Source of the DNA: Rhodocytophaga rosea
GTDB lineage: Bacteria; Bacteroidota; Bacteroidia; Cytophagales; 172606-1
DNA length: 64,000 bases
Reading direction: 5' to 3'
Assembly (NCBI RefSeq): GCF_010119975.1
Contig: NZ_CP048222.1
Coordinates: 2,932,501 to 2,996,500 of the forward strand
The notes under the pieces were generated by a model. That model did no database searches. It was not told where the DNA came from and saw only the letters and a list, made by a program, of their open reading frames with translations. Shown here one piece after another: positions 44,394 through 52,263 of this stretch. Position numbers and translations under genes: made by a program. Position 1 is the first letter of the stretch. The number at the start of each line of letters is the position of its first letter.

Positions 44394-45077
44394 CTAACGC
44401 GTTAAGAGAAAATATAGTAAAACCGTTAAAACAGTTGTAAACTGGTGCTGCAGTACTTTGTGCAAAAGCTTAAGAACCTTTGTGATATGTGCCTCTACTG
44501 TTTTAATAGAAATTTTTAATTCTTCGGCAATAACTGAGTTCTTCTTTCCTTCAAACCGGCTCATCAGAAACACTCTTTGAACAGGCGGAGACAATAAATG
44601 GATGGTTTTTTCTATTTCCAGGTACAGCTCGTCATACTGGAGCAATTGATGCGGGGTTAGTACCGGGCAATTAATATCATGCTCACCCAGGGGCACCACT
44701 TTCTTACGGCTGAATTCAGTCCGTAAATGTTGAAATGCCTGATGCCGGACTGCCGTAAAGAGATAGGCCTGAAAAGAAGTAGTTACCTGTAGGTGAAGCT
44801 GCTTTTTGAAAAATTTTTCAAACACCTCCCCTACCAGGTCTTCGGCCAGTTCTTTGGAGTAAACATACCGGGCAGCATGGCTACACAAAGGCCGGTAGTA
44901 TGCTTTAAAAAGAAGTTCGAAGCCTTTTTCCGGGTCATCCTCAAAAGTTTTCCGGATAAACCGCTCCTTATCAAGCAAGTTATCCTCTTTGTTTTCGCTT
45001 TCTGATCCGCACATGAAAGGGGCTGTCTTCCGATTGTCTTCTTTAAACAAGGTAGTGTTTTTCTGCATCGGTTGCAT
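44394..45077 (-). CDS. ECF RNA polymerase sigma-70 factor (FecI-like)
   Basis: This 227-aa protein has sigma region 2 (FELLFKAYYRPLCSHAARYVYSKELAEDLVGEVF, about 53-86) and region 4 with helix-turn-helix (LSPPVQRVFLMSRFEGKKNSVIAEELKISIKTVEAHI, about 160-195). There is no region 3, as usual in ECF factors. The first 40 residues are an unconserved extension; starting at the second Met (residue 4) is equally possible. The hydrophobic C-terminal tail (FTTVLTVLLYFLL) is frequent in Bacteroidota FecI-like factors. It activates the SusCD operon when FecR releases it. The leader sequence is duplicated 3 kb upstream. Confidence 0.95.
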   Translation of the reverse strand: MQPMQKNTTLFKEDNRKTAPFMCGSESENKEDNLLDKERFIRKTFEDDPEKGFELLFKAYYRPLCSHAARYVYSKELAEDLVGEVFEKFFKKQLHLQVTTSFQAYLFTAVRHQAFQHLRTEFSRKKVVPLGEHDINCPVLTPHQLLQYDELYLEIEKTIHLLSPPVQRVFLMSRFEGKKNSVIAEELKISIKTVEAHITKVLKLLHKVLQHQFTTVLTVLLYFLLTR

Positions 45078-45160
45078 GAGTTGTAGCCTGGTAGCGCTTC
45101 TAGAGGGATAGATGCAAAAAGCACCCCTTTACCCTAATGAAAACAAAAAATTATAGAAAT
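45041..45160 (-). repeat. Leader of the sigma gene, copy 1 of a 120-bp direct repeat
   Basis: This segment spans the first codons and the 5' leader of the sigma gene. It shares TGAGTTGTAGCCTGGTA, GCTTCTAGA, ATAGATGC and ACCCTAATGAAAACAAAAAA in the same order with 48025-48144. A shorter version (TAGATAGATGAAAAAAAGCG, then TTTTACCCTAA) lies at 44366-44396 between the sigma and FecR genes. Confidence 0.75.
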
Positions 45161-45238
45161 AATCCTGTTAGAAAAGCAAAATATTTTTATTGGTCAAGTG
45201 GAATTTCTGTATTGCTTCTTGTAATGATAACGGGTACA

Positions 45239-45268
45239 CAGCCAGTATATTAATTCAGATACTGGCTG
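45239..45268. terminator. Hairpin after the GH95 gene
   Basis: CAGCCAGTAT (45239-45248) and ATACTGGCTG (45259-45268) pair perfectly with a 10-base loop, about 40 bp past the GH95 stop. T-rich DNA follows on the plus side, so it may work in both directions. It separates GH95 transcription from the sigma gene. Confidence 0.7.
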
Positions 45269-45307
45269 CCTGTTTTCTTTTGTTTTAAAACATTCCTATG
45301 ACTGAAC

Positions 45308-47875
45308 TTATAGATCAGTAGCATTTATGGTATACACGCCTCCTTTTTGGGTAGAAAAGGTGATTTCATTCTGATTGTTCTTTGTTTTCGCAATTTCCTG
45401 TCCATTCAAAAACACTTTTACAGGTTTAGTTACCAGTAAACGGCACAAGCCGCCATTGTTTGAAGTAACTCTTGCCTCTGTCAGCTGATTTTTTTCCCAT
45501 CTAATGTCTACTTCAAACCCATTTCTGGCACGTAGTCCGGATATAAAACCTGCCTGCCAGAACTTAGGCAATGCCGGAAGTAAATTTAACGCACCAGTAT
45601 TACTCTGAAGCAGCATTTCGGCTACTACATTAGAAGATCCAAAAGTGCCGTCTAACTGATAAGCAGCACCAAAGAAGTTAGGTTTCATGCCATATTTGAG
45701 CTGATACTGGTGATGTTTGTAGGCTTCCTCTGCCTCACCTAAACGAAGCCACATCATGGCAATCCATACGCTTTGCCACCCCCCAAAACTTTTGCCATCC
45801 AGGTAACTGCCATAACTTTTATAGCGGTTTTTGGCTTCTTCCGTCACCGCATTCGGATTACCCTTAAGCCTTCTTTCCAACGATTTCCGGGCAGCTGCAT
45901 ACAAGTCTGGTGTCTGGGCATTGATCAAATTTCCGGGAAACAAGCTGTACAGATGCGAAATATGTCGGTGTCCGATTTCCGGCTCTTTATAGTCTTCTAT
46001 CCATTCCTGCAAAATACCTGTCTGGGGGCTTATCTGTACAGGAGCAAGATTAGCCAGCGCTTTTTCCAGTTCGGCTTTAAACTGTGGATCAAAGGGCTTT
46101 CCGGGTGTACTCAAATCATCAATAGCTTGCAGGCAATTGGTAAACAATTCGCGGCATATCTGTATATCCATTGTTGCCCCATACGTAAATTGAAACTGAC
46201 TGCCATCCTCTTTCTCAAAAGCATTTTCCGGCGAATGTGAAGGATTAGTGACTAGTTTACCTGCCATTGGCATCCCTTCTGGAATCGGCACCAGAAAGTC
46301 CAGGTAGAACTGGGCAACTCCTTTCATTAGAGGAAAGGCGCGTTCACGCAAAAAAGACTGATCACGCAAAAACAGGTAATGGTCAAACAGATGATGCGCC
46401 AGCCATCCCCCTCCCATTGGCCATATGCCTACTACCCCATCAACGGGCGAAGTCCGCCAGAATACATCTGTCAGGTGATGCACCACCCAGCCCCGTGCAT
46501 TGTACATCACTTTAGCCGTATGTTTGCCATGCACAGCAAGCGAATCTATCAGTGAAAATAGCGGCAAGGTACATTCTGACAGATTCACCGCTTCGGCAGC
46601 CATGTAATTCATCTGCAGATTTATATTGATATGAAAATCTGAACTCCAGGGTGGGTTCATGCTTTGGTTCCAGATGCCTTGCAAATTGGCTGGTAATCCT
46701 CCTTTCCTGGATGAGGCAATTAACAGGTAGCGCCCATACTGAAAGAGTAGTTCAGACAGGTATGGGTCTTCAAAACTGTTTTTGATTACCCGTTCCAGCC
46801 GTTTATCCTGTGGCAGTTCATACGGGTTTGATTGAGCCGAAAGGTTAATCTTCACCCGATCATAGAGCGATTGATAATCTGCTAGGTGTGAACTGAACAG
46901 ATCGGGCACTGTTTTGCTAACGGCTCTTTTGATGGTTTGAATACAAGCACTGGCAGGATTCTTCTGATAATAACTGGTAGCTGCTGTAATGTAAAGTACG
47001 AGTTCGCTCGCATCTTTTACAGTCATCACGCCGTTTTTGGCTACTGTGATTTTACCGGTGTTACTGACAGCTTTGACGTACGAACAGAACCTCATCCCGG
47101 CAGGTTTTTTAGTTTTATCGTTCAGGCGGTTTATACGTCCTTGCATGGCGATAGCATTTGGCTCGGAAGTAGAAGCTGAAGACATTGCATCCCTTTCCCG
47201 CATCAATTTAATCCGGAGGTTAAGGTTGCTGGGTTTATCACAAACAATCCGGATCACAATCACGCTATCTGGGTTGGAGGCAAATACCTCCCGGCGGTAA
47301 TTGATCCCCCTATGTTGAAACTGCGTAACGGCTACCGCCGAATCCAGGCTCAGCCAACGCCGGTAATTAGTGTACACCGTATCCGCCTTATCTTGTATCT
47401 GCTCAATAAACAGATCGCCCAGGGATTGATAGGGATTGATACGAAGGGGTATGCCAAGCATTGTTTTCTCGGCTAACTGTTCGGCTTCATCTATTTTACC
47501 AGCAAACATCAATTGCTGAATCCGGGGCAGCGATTTAGCCGACAGCGGATTAGTGGCATCACGTGGATAGCCGTCCCATAGACTTGATTCATTGAGCTGT
47601 ATTCTTTCTCCAAAAACACCACCAAATACCATAGCACCTAACCGGCCGTTTCCAACGGGGATAGCTTCAAACCATCCCTTCTCTTCAAAACGAAATGGAT
47701 TTGTAAATTCTTCTGCTTTATAACTGAATTCTTTCGGCTGAAAGGCTGGCGTATCAAACCACAACAACATAGGTTTTTGCTGCGAAAAAGCCTGGCTAAA
47801 AAAAGCTTGAATGACCAGTAGTGCGAAAAAAATATGGCGGTAGTTTCTTAAAACAGTTATGTAAATAAAATGCAT
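45308..47875 (-). CDS. GH95-family alpha-L-fucosidase (or alpha-galactosidase)
   Basis: This 855-aa secreted enzyme has a signal peptide to about residue 32 ([15 protein letters not shown]). The N-terminal super-sandwich domain carries the family hallmark [18 protein letters not shown] and [15 protein letters not shown]. The catalytic (alpha/alpha)6 barrel includes [29 protein letters not shown]-type residues (here [13 protein letters not shown]), [21 protein letters not shown] and the late GRRL-like [14 protein letters not shown] block. A small beta domain closes the protein. GH95 enzymes are inverting exo-enzymes acting on terminal alpha-1,2-fucose or L-galactose of plant and host glycans. 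Placement next to the SusCD locus suggests that a fucosylated glycan is the substrate. Confidence 0.93.
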   Translation of the reverse strand: [855 protein letters not shown]

Positions 47876-48783
47876 ATATAGTAAAAGAAAGAAATTTAAA
47901 ATGCTTTATAAATTTTATGTCCTGATATTCATAAGTTGTCCAGAATAATCCAGTCTGTACATTAAAGGTTTGGATAGAATTTTCTCATAAACCCGTAGGT
48001 TGTTTGGTTGCTTCCAGGTCAGACGCTTAAACAGGTTAAGGTTTTTGTGCATCGGTTTGATGAGTTGTAGCCTGGTATTGCTTCTAGAAGTTATAGATGC
48101 ATAAAGTGCTTGCCTACCCTAATGAAAACAAAAAATATAGAAATATCAGAGTATATTTCTGGATCACCTTCTTCGAATATCTGTCTCGACTGTCGCAGGG
48201 CCCTTCTGAAAAAAAGATTCAGGAATAGCTATCGAGCTTATTGATGCCTTTGAGCATGGGTATCGTAAAAGGATAAGAACTTTCTCTGTAAGGATTAGTT
48301 GCCTGCTAAAGTTTGAGCGTACTTCAAGGAGCATACCTTGCAAAAGAGGATCTCAGTTGAGTGGGTAGTCTACAAGAAGTAAGTGTTAAAAGGGTTAATA
48401 GAACCCCTTACGAGGACGGTAACAAAAACTCATCTTTTTTAGCTAACGTTACTTTGATTTTTTTAACCAGTATTTGTAACTGCTGCCAATATGGCTGATT
48501 TTGCAGGAAGGGCATTATGATCATTTGATGGTTGAGTTACTTCAAAGACAGGTATACCTTTACTATCCTTTTATACTATACAGTTGCATACCACATGCCA
48601 TCACTTTAATAAAATTTGATTCAAGATAGACCGATTGAGAATTTTTTTGGTTGAATGAGCCAACAAATCAATTCAAATTAAATTAAAAGTGAACTATTCG
48701 GTGAACTAGTTTTAGTATATACTTGTAAGTATTTGATAATTAAATATTTAATAATATTATGACGCACCCTACACGTCCACTTG
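47876..48783. other. Long spacer upstream of GH95
   Basis: About 900 bp. It contains the second leader copy (48025-48144), a 45-codon minus-strand frame starting at 48052 within that copy and ending at 47915 (opening MHKNLNLFKRLTW), and a short AAAAGGG / CCCCTT palindrome at 48388-48410. The part between 48145 and 48380 has no recognisable gene. Confidence 0.5.
48025..48144 (-). repeat. Leader repeat, copy 2, upstream of GH95
   Basis: It matches 45041-45160 over about 120 bp with scattered differences and small gaps. In this copy the sigma start codon context is changed: the frame from ATG 48052 diverges after a few codons and stops at 47915. The copy may supply the promoter of the GH95 gene. 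Confidence 0.7.
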
Positions 48784-48826
48784 ATAAAAAGCACTTATGA
48801 GATATAATCTTATAAGTGCTTTTTAT
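48784..48826. terminator. Perfect hairpin with T-run
   Basis: ATAAAAAGCACTTAT (48784-48798) and ATAAGTGCTTTTTAT (48812-48826) pair perfectly over 15 bp around 13 bases. The A/T-run edges make it a bidirectional intrinsic terminator, although no complete gene ends beside it. Confidence 0.75.
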
Positions 48827-48828
48827 TT

Positions 48829-48860
48829 ACATACAAATTACATACAAATTACATACAAAT
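48829..48860. repeat. Three tandem copies of an 11-bp unit
   Basis: The unit ACATACAAATT is repeated three times without change directly after the hairpin at 48784. Three copies of an 11-mer without spacers do not make a CRISPR array. Iterons or a recombination site are possible; no integrase gene is visible. Confidence 0.7.
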
Positions 48861-48898
48861 ATTGAAATTATGTATCTTAATAGACTGTACTTAATTAG

Positions 48899-49296
48899 GC
48901 ATCTACTATTAAAAGTAGAATAGAATCTCAATGGGATAATGCTAAGTACCATCCTACCCCTTTTCCAATTAGTATACTATGTGAGCAAAAACTCACTTAC
49001 AAAGATGAAACCAAAGCCTTTCTGGTTATTCCTTTTTTCAGTCCCTTGGATGGTCAAATCAACGCATTGGCATAGAATTAAACCGTTATGACATGGTTTT
49101 ATATGAAGATAGTCAAAGGAAAATGCCTGTTGTACTTATTGAAACCAAACGCAAGTACGATGGATCAGCCCTTGCTTTGCAACAAATAAAAAATTATGCT
49201 AAAAATGCTGGTGTAAGCACCATGAAGTATCTGTTTGTATCAGATGGATTGCTGTACTGGTTGCTGGAGAGAGACTTCATATATGAACTTTTCTAA
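48899..49296 (+). pseudogene. Remnant of an HsdR-N-like (type I restriction N-terminal) protein
   Basis: Two frames join into one product. The first reads YHPTPFPISILCEQKLTYKD and ETKAFLVIPFF up to about 49040; the second continues QSLGWSNQRIGIELNRYDM and ends ERDFIYELF at 49296. A single-base loss in a T run near 49031-49039 separates them. The pieces VLIETKRKY and LALQQIKNYAKNAG match the nuclease-like fold of HsdR-N/HSDR_N_2 proteins (PD-(D/E)XK, with the E-x-K strand visible). The 5' end runs into an in-frame stop at 48896 and lacks a start. It is therefore a decayed fragment, not a working restriction protein. Confidence 0.6.
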
Positions 49297-49450
49297 TTTA
49301 ATGTTTTGATTTGATTACTTTCTGAAAAATTATTAAGTATAATTCAATGTTAAGACATCCCTGTCATTTTGGTTACAAATGTCCTTGATTTGGTTATCTT
49401 GAAAAAATAATAATTTCTGAGTTTTGCACTGTTCATTAATTATTATTCTT

Positions 49451-50224
49451 ATGGAAAATCAAATTGGATCATCCGCAAACAATCAATTAGTTGCCCTTGT
49501 AACGGGTGCTAACCAGGGCGTAGGCTTTCAGATCGCAAAAGCGCTTGCCGCTCATGGATATAGTGTATATGTGGGATCGCGTAACTTAAAAAATGGAGAA
49601 AAGGCGGCTGCTAAAATGGGTATTAATGCCTATGCTATCCAACTGGATGTAAATCAGCAGGCTTCTATAATTGCTGCCGTAGCGCAAATTGAGAAAGAAC
49701 ATGGACACCTGGATCTGCTTGTCAACAATGCAGGTATATCCCATGCAGGCAAGCCTGGCCGCACATTGGAAGAAATAACTGAGGATGGCCGCGCCAGTAC
49801 CGCCTCGCTGGCTGAGGTACGGACGGTCTGGGAAACCAATGTATTTGGAGTTATTGCTGTTACACAAGCCATGCTGCCTTTGCTTCGAAAATCATCAGCA
49901 GCCCGTATTGTCAATGTATCCAGTGGCCTGGGTTCACTTACCTGGATATCTGATCCCGCATGCTGGGCTAGAGAACATTTTGGTGTTGTGTATGCTGCCT
50001 CTAAATCGGCCCTTAATGCCATTACTATGGCTTTTGCTATCGAACTGGAAAAAGAAAATATCAAGGTCAATGCAGTTAGTCCCGGCTTTACAGCCACAGC
50101 GCTGAATAATTTTCAGGGCACCGACTCACTGGAGGTAGGTTCGCGTGAACCAGTCCGGGTGGCATTGGAAACCAACGGCCCGACCGCTACCTTTACCGGG
50201 CCTGAAGGTTCTCTTCCTTGGTAA
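49451..50224 (+). CDS. SDR-family oxidoreductase (1)
   Basis: From ATG 49451 the protein has 257 aa; an in-frame ATG nine codons earlier is less likely. The Rossmann motif TGANQGVG (about residues 14-21), NNAG strand motif (LLVNNAGIS) and catalytic YAASK are all present, with the upstream Ser in NVSSGLG. It is a classical NAD(P)-dependent short-chain dehydrogenase; the C-terminus with GPTATFTGPEGSLPW is typical of carbonyl-reductase-like members. It lies 96 bp before an AraC regulator on the same strand, an arrangement repeated twice more to the right. Substrate unknown. Confidence 0.92.
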   Translation: MENQIGSSANNQLVALVTGANQGVGFQIAKALAAHGYSVYVGSRNLKNGEKAAAKMGINAYAIQLDVNQQASIIAAVAQIEKEHGHLDLLVNNAGISHAGKPGRTLEEITEDGRASTASLAEVRTVWETNVFGVIAVTQAMLPLLRKSSAARIVNVSSGLGSLTWISDPACWAREHFGVVYAASKSALNAITMAFAIELEKENIKVNAVSPGFTATALNNFQGTDSLEVGSREPVRVALETNGPTATFTGPEGSLPW

Positions 50225-50272
50225 TCAATGTTCATCAGGTACACTAAAGCACAGTATACCAAAATATAATAT

Positions 50273-50303
50273 ATGACCGGTGACTGCAACACTCATCGGT
50301 CAT
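50273..50303. promoter_or_regulatory. Interrupted palindrome before AraC gene 1
   Basis: ATGACCGGTG and CATCGGTCAT (9 of 10 paired) are separated by 11 bases and end 17 bp before the AraC start. A similar palindrome with the same 11-base spacing precedes the third AraC gene (55186-55218). It could be a terminator of the upstream SDR gene or an operator for the regulator. Confidence 0.45.
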
Positions 50304-50320
50304 AGTTAGTATCTTTCCAC

Positions 50321-51241
50321 ATGAAAAGTGAAACGCCAAAAGTCAGAAAATTAGAGTCTATCCCAGACATGCATAAGATGTTGGGACTTCCAGGCCCCAT
50401 TCATCCCTTGATTAGTTTGCTGGATGCCACAAAAGCACAAATCGATTTAAACCAACTACCGACCAGCTATGTGGCAGGTTTCTATAAGATCTCTTTCATC
50501 ACCAAATTGAGTGGCAAGTTCAGGTATGGTCAGGGCTATTATGATTTTGATGAAGGTAGCATAGTATTCACTGCTCCCAATCAGGTTGTAGGCAGCGTTC
50601 GGGAAAAGTATGAGAATAATCAAGCATATTCGCTAATCATTCACCCAGATTTCCTGCAAGGCTATCCGTTGGCCAACAAGATCAAAAACTACGGTTTCTT
50701 TTCATACGCCAGCAATGAGGCGCTGCACCTGTCTGAGCAGGAAAGAGCCACTATGATGTCTATCTATACCATCTTAGGCGAAGAATTAAACAGCCGCATC
50801 GATGACTTTAGCCATGAGGTAATTATTGCTCAGATTGAGTTGCTGCTCAGTTACGCCAAGCGTTTTTATAAGCGTCAGTTCTTAACCCGGCAGGCAGTGA
50901 GTAGTGATCTGCTTGAGCAATTGGAAGGGTTGCTAAATACGTATTTTGCAGATAATAAGTCACTTAATCACGGTGTGCCTACCGTACAATATCTGGCGGA
51001 ACACTTGAATGTTACCCCCAATTACTTAAGCGATATGCTGCGTTCGCTCACCGGCCTGAATGCACAACAGCATATCCATCAAAAGCTGATCGAAAGATCA
51101 AAAGAACTGTTGTCTACCACAAACCTGACCATCAGCGAGGTGGCTTACCAATTAGGTTTTGAACATCCGCAATCGTTCAGCAGGCTGTTCAAAATGAAAA
51201 CCCATACATCGCCTGTGCAATTCAGATCAGCTTTCAATTGA
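50321..51241 (+). CDS. AraC-family transcriptional regulator (1)
   Basis: This 306-aa protein has an N-terminal cupin-like sensing half (GKFRYGQGYYDFDEGSIVFTAPNQ) and a C-terminal double helix-turn-helix (about residues 205-306). The latter includes VQYLAEHLNVTPNYLSDMLR and the second helix VAYQLGFEHPQSFSRLFKMKT. This family usually regulates a neighbouring gene in response to a small molecule. It lies beside the SDR gene at 49451, the probable target. It shares most of its sequence with the regulators at 51321 and 54235, so the three are paralogues. Confidence 0.92.
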   Translation: MKSETPKVRKLESIPDMHKMLGLPGPIHPLISLLDATKAQIDLNQLPTSYVAGFYKISFITKLSGKFRYGQGYYDFDEGSIVFTAPNQVVGSVREKYENNQAYSLIIHPDFLQGYPLANKIKNYGFFSYASNEALHLSEQERATMMSIYTILGEELNSRIDDFSHEVIIAQIELLLSYAKRFYKRQFLTRQAVSSDLLEQLEGLLNTYFADNKSLNHGVPTVQYLAEHLNVTPNYLSDMLRSLTGLNAQQHIHQKLIERSKELLSTTNLTISEVAYQLGFEHPQSFSRLFKMKTHTSPVQFRSAFN

Positions 51242-51320
51242 TGGCATCCACACACAAGTTTGTTGCTTGTAGGCGAACAGATGATTCACGACAAGGTTGA
51301 AAGGTTATTCGGGGCTCCTC

Positions 51321-52238
51321 TTAATAAAACGATTGCCTGAATTCCAAAGGCGAAAGTTGTGTTTTTGCTTTAAATAATTTGCTGAACGATTGCGGGTGTT
51401 CAAAGCCTAACTCGTAGGCTATTTCACTCACCGATAAGCTAGTAGTGGATAGCCGCTCTTTGGCCTTCTCAAGCAGTCTATTGTGAATATGCCCTTGAGT
51501 CGTTTGCCCAGTTAGTGCTTTCAGCAAACTGCCTAGGTAATTGGGAGATACGTTAAGTGACGCTGCGATGTATTGGGCGGTGGGCAAACCTTTCTCCAGT
51601 AGGTTATCGGTTTTGAAACTCTCCTCCAGCACCATTTCCAATTTTTCAAGCAGTTGATGGCTGCTCTTTTGCCGGGTAATAAACTGCCTTCCATAAAACC
51701 GGTCACTATAACTCAGGAGCAACTCTATCTGGGCAATAATGATTTTCTGACTAAATTTATCAATATTGGCATGATATTCCTGCCCAATATTCAGCATAAG
51801 TTCAGTAATAATAGCCTCCTCCCTTTCCGACATAAACAAAGCTTCATTCACTGCATAGCCGAAAAAATCGTATTGTTTGATAGTTTTCGCAAGTGAGGTA
51901 TTCCACAAAAAATCGGGATGAAAAAGCAGGAGAAAACCGGTTGGTTTTACGTCGGGCTTTACTACAGCAAGATGCACTAACTGGCCTGGCGCCACAAACG
52001 ATAGTAATCCTTCGTCAAAATCATATGGCTGTTGCCCATAGCGGAACTTGCCCTGAATATTCCGCTTCAATCCGATAGAATAAAAGTTTTGTACCCAGCT
52101 GATTTCCTTTTCATGAGTTTGATAATCTACCAGACCATAATCCACCAGACTCACTAGTAGATGTTCAGGTTTGGGTAATCCGCTCATTTTATGAAACTCG
52201 CTGATGGAATTAAATGTGTATACATGTTCGTTTTTCAT
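51321..52238 (-). CDS. AraC-family transcriptional regulator (2)
   Basis: This 305-aa paralogue of the regulator at 50321 faces it tail to tail with a 79-bp gap. The sensing half has GKFRYGQQPYDFDEGLLSFVAPGQ; the DNA-binding half has QYIAASLNVSPNYLGSLLKALTG and VSEIAYELGFEHPQSFSKLF. It is downstream of the MBL-fold hydrolase gene with a 25-bp gap, so they are probably one transcription unit and the hydrolase may be part of its regulon. The 3' ends of the AraC genes are very similar at DNA level too, which points to recent duplication or gene conversion. Confidence 0.92.
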   Translation of the reverse strand: MKNEHVYTFNSISEFHKMSGLPKPEHLLVSLVDYGLVDYQTHEKEISWVQNFYSIGLKRNIQGKFRYGQQPYDFDEGLLSFVAPGQLVHLAVVKPDVKPTGFLLLFHPDFLWNTSLAKTIKQYDFFGYAVNEALFMSEREEAIITELMLNIGQEYHANIDKFSQKIIIAQIELLLSYSDRFYGRQFITRQKSSHQLLEKLEMVLEESFKTDNLLEKGLPTAQYIAASLNVSPNYLGSLLKALTGQTTQGHIHNRLLEKAKERLSTTSLSVSEIAYELGFEHPQSFSKLFKAKTQLSPLEFRQSFY

Positions 52239-52263
52239 AGCTACTTATGAAATAGTGAAACCA

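Noticed and set aside
23567-45077. Idea that the HTCS at 23567 directly governs the SusCD locus at 38-43 kb
   Set aside because: The SusCD genes have their own sigma/FecR pair and an STN-bearing SusC, and 10 kb of unrelated genes lie between, so the sequence does not support the link.
48829-48860. Tandem 11-bp repeats considered as a CRISPR array
   Set aside because: There are only three adjacent units with no spacers and no cas genes.
49081-49296. 67-aa frame considered as an intact small gene
   Set aside because: Upstream sequence continues the same protein in another frame, so it is the 3' part of a frameshifted HsdR-N-like gene and not a separate gene.
49654-50097. 147-aa frame antisense to SDR (1)
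   Set aside because: It is a mirror of the SDR coding sequence, which has all family motifs; the antisense product has none.
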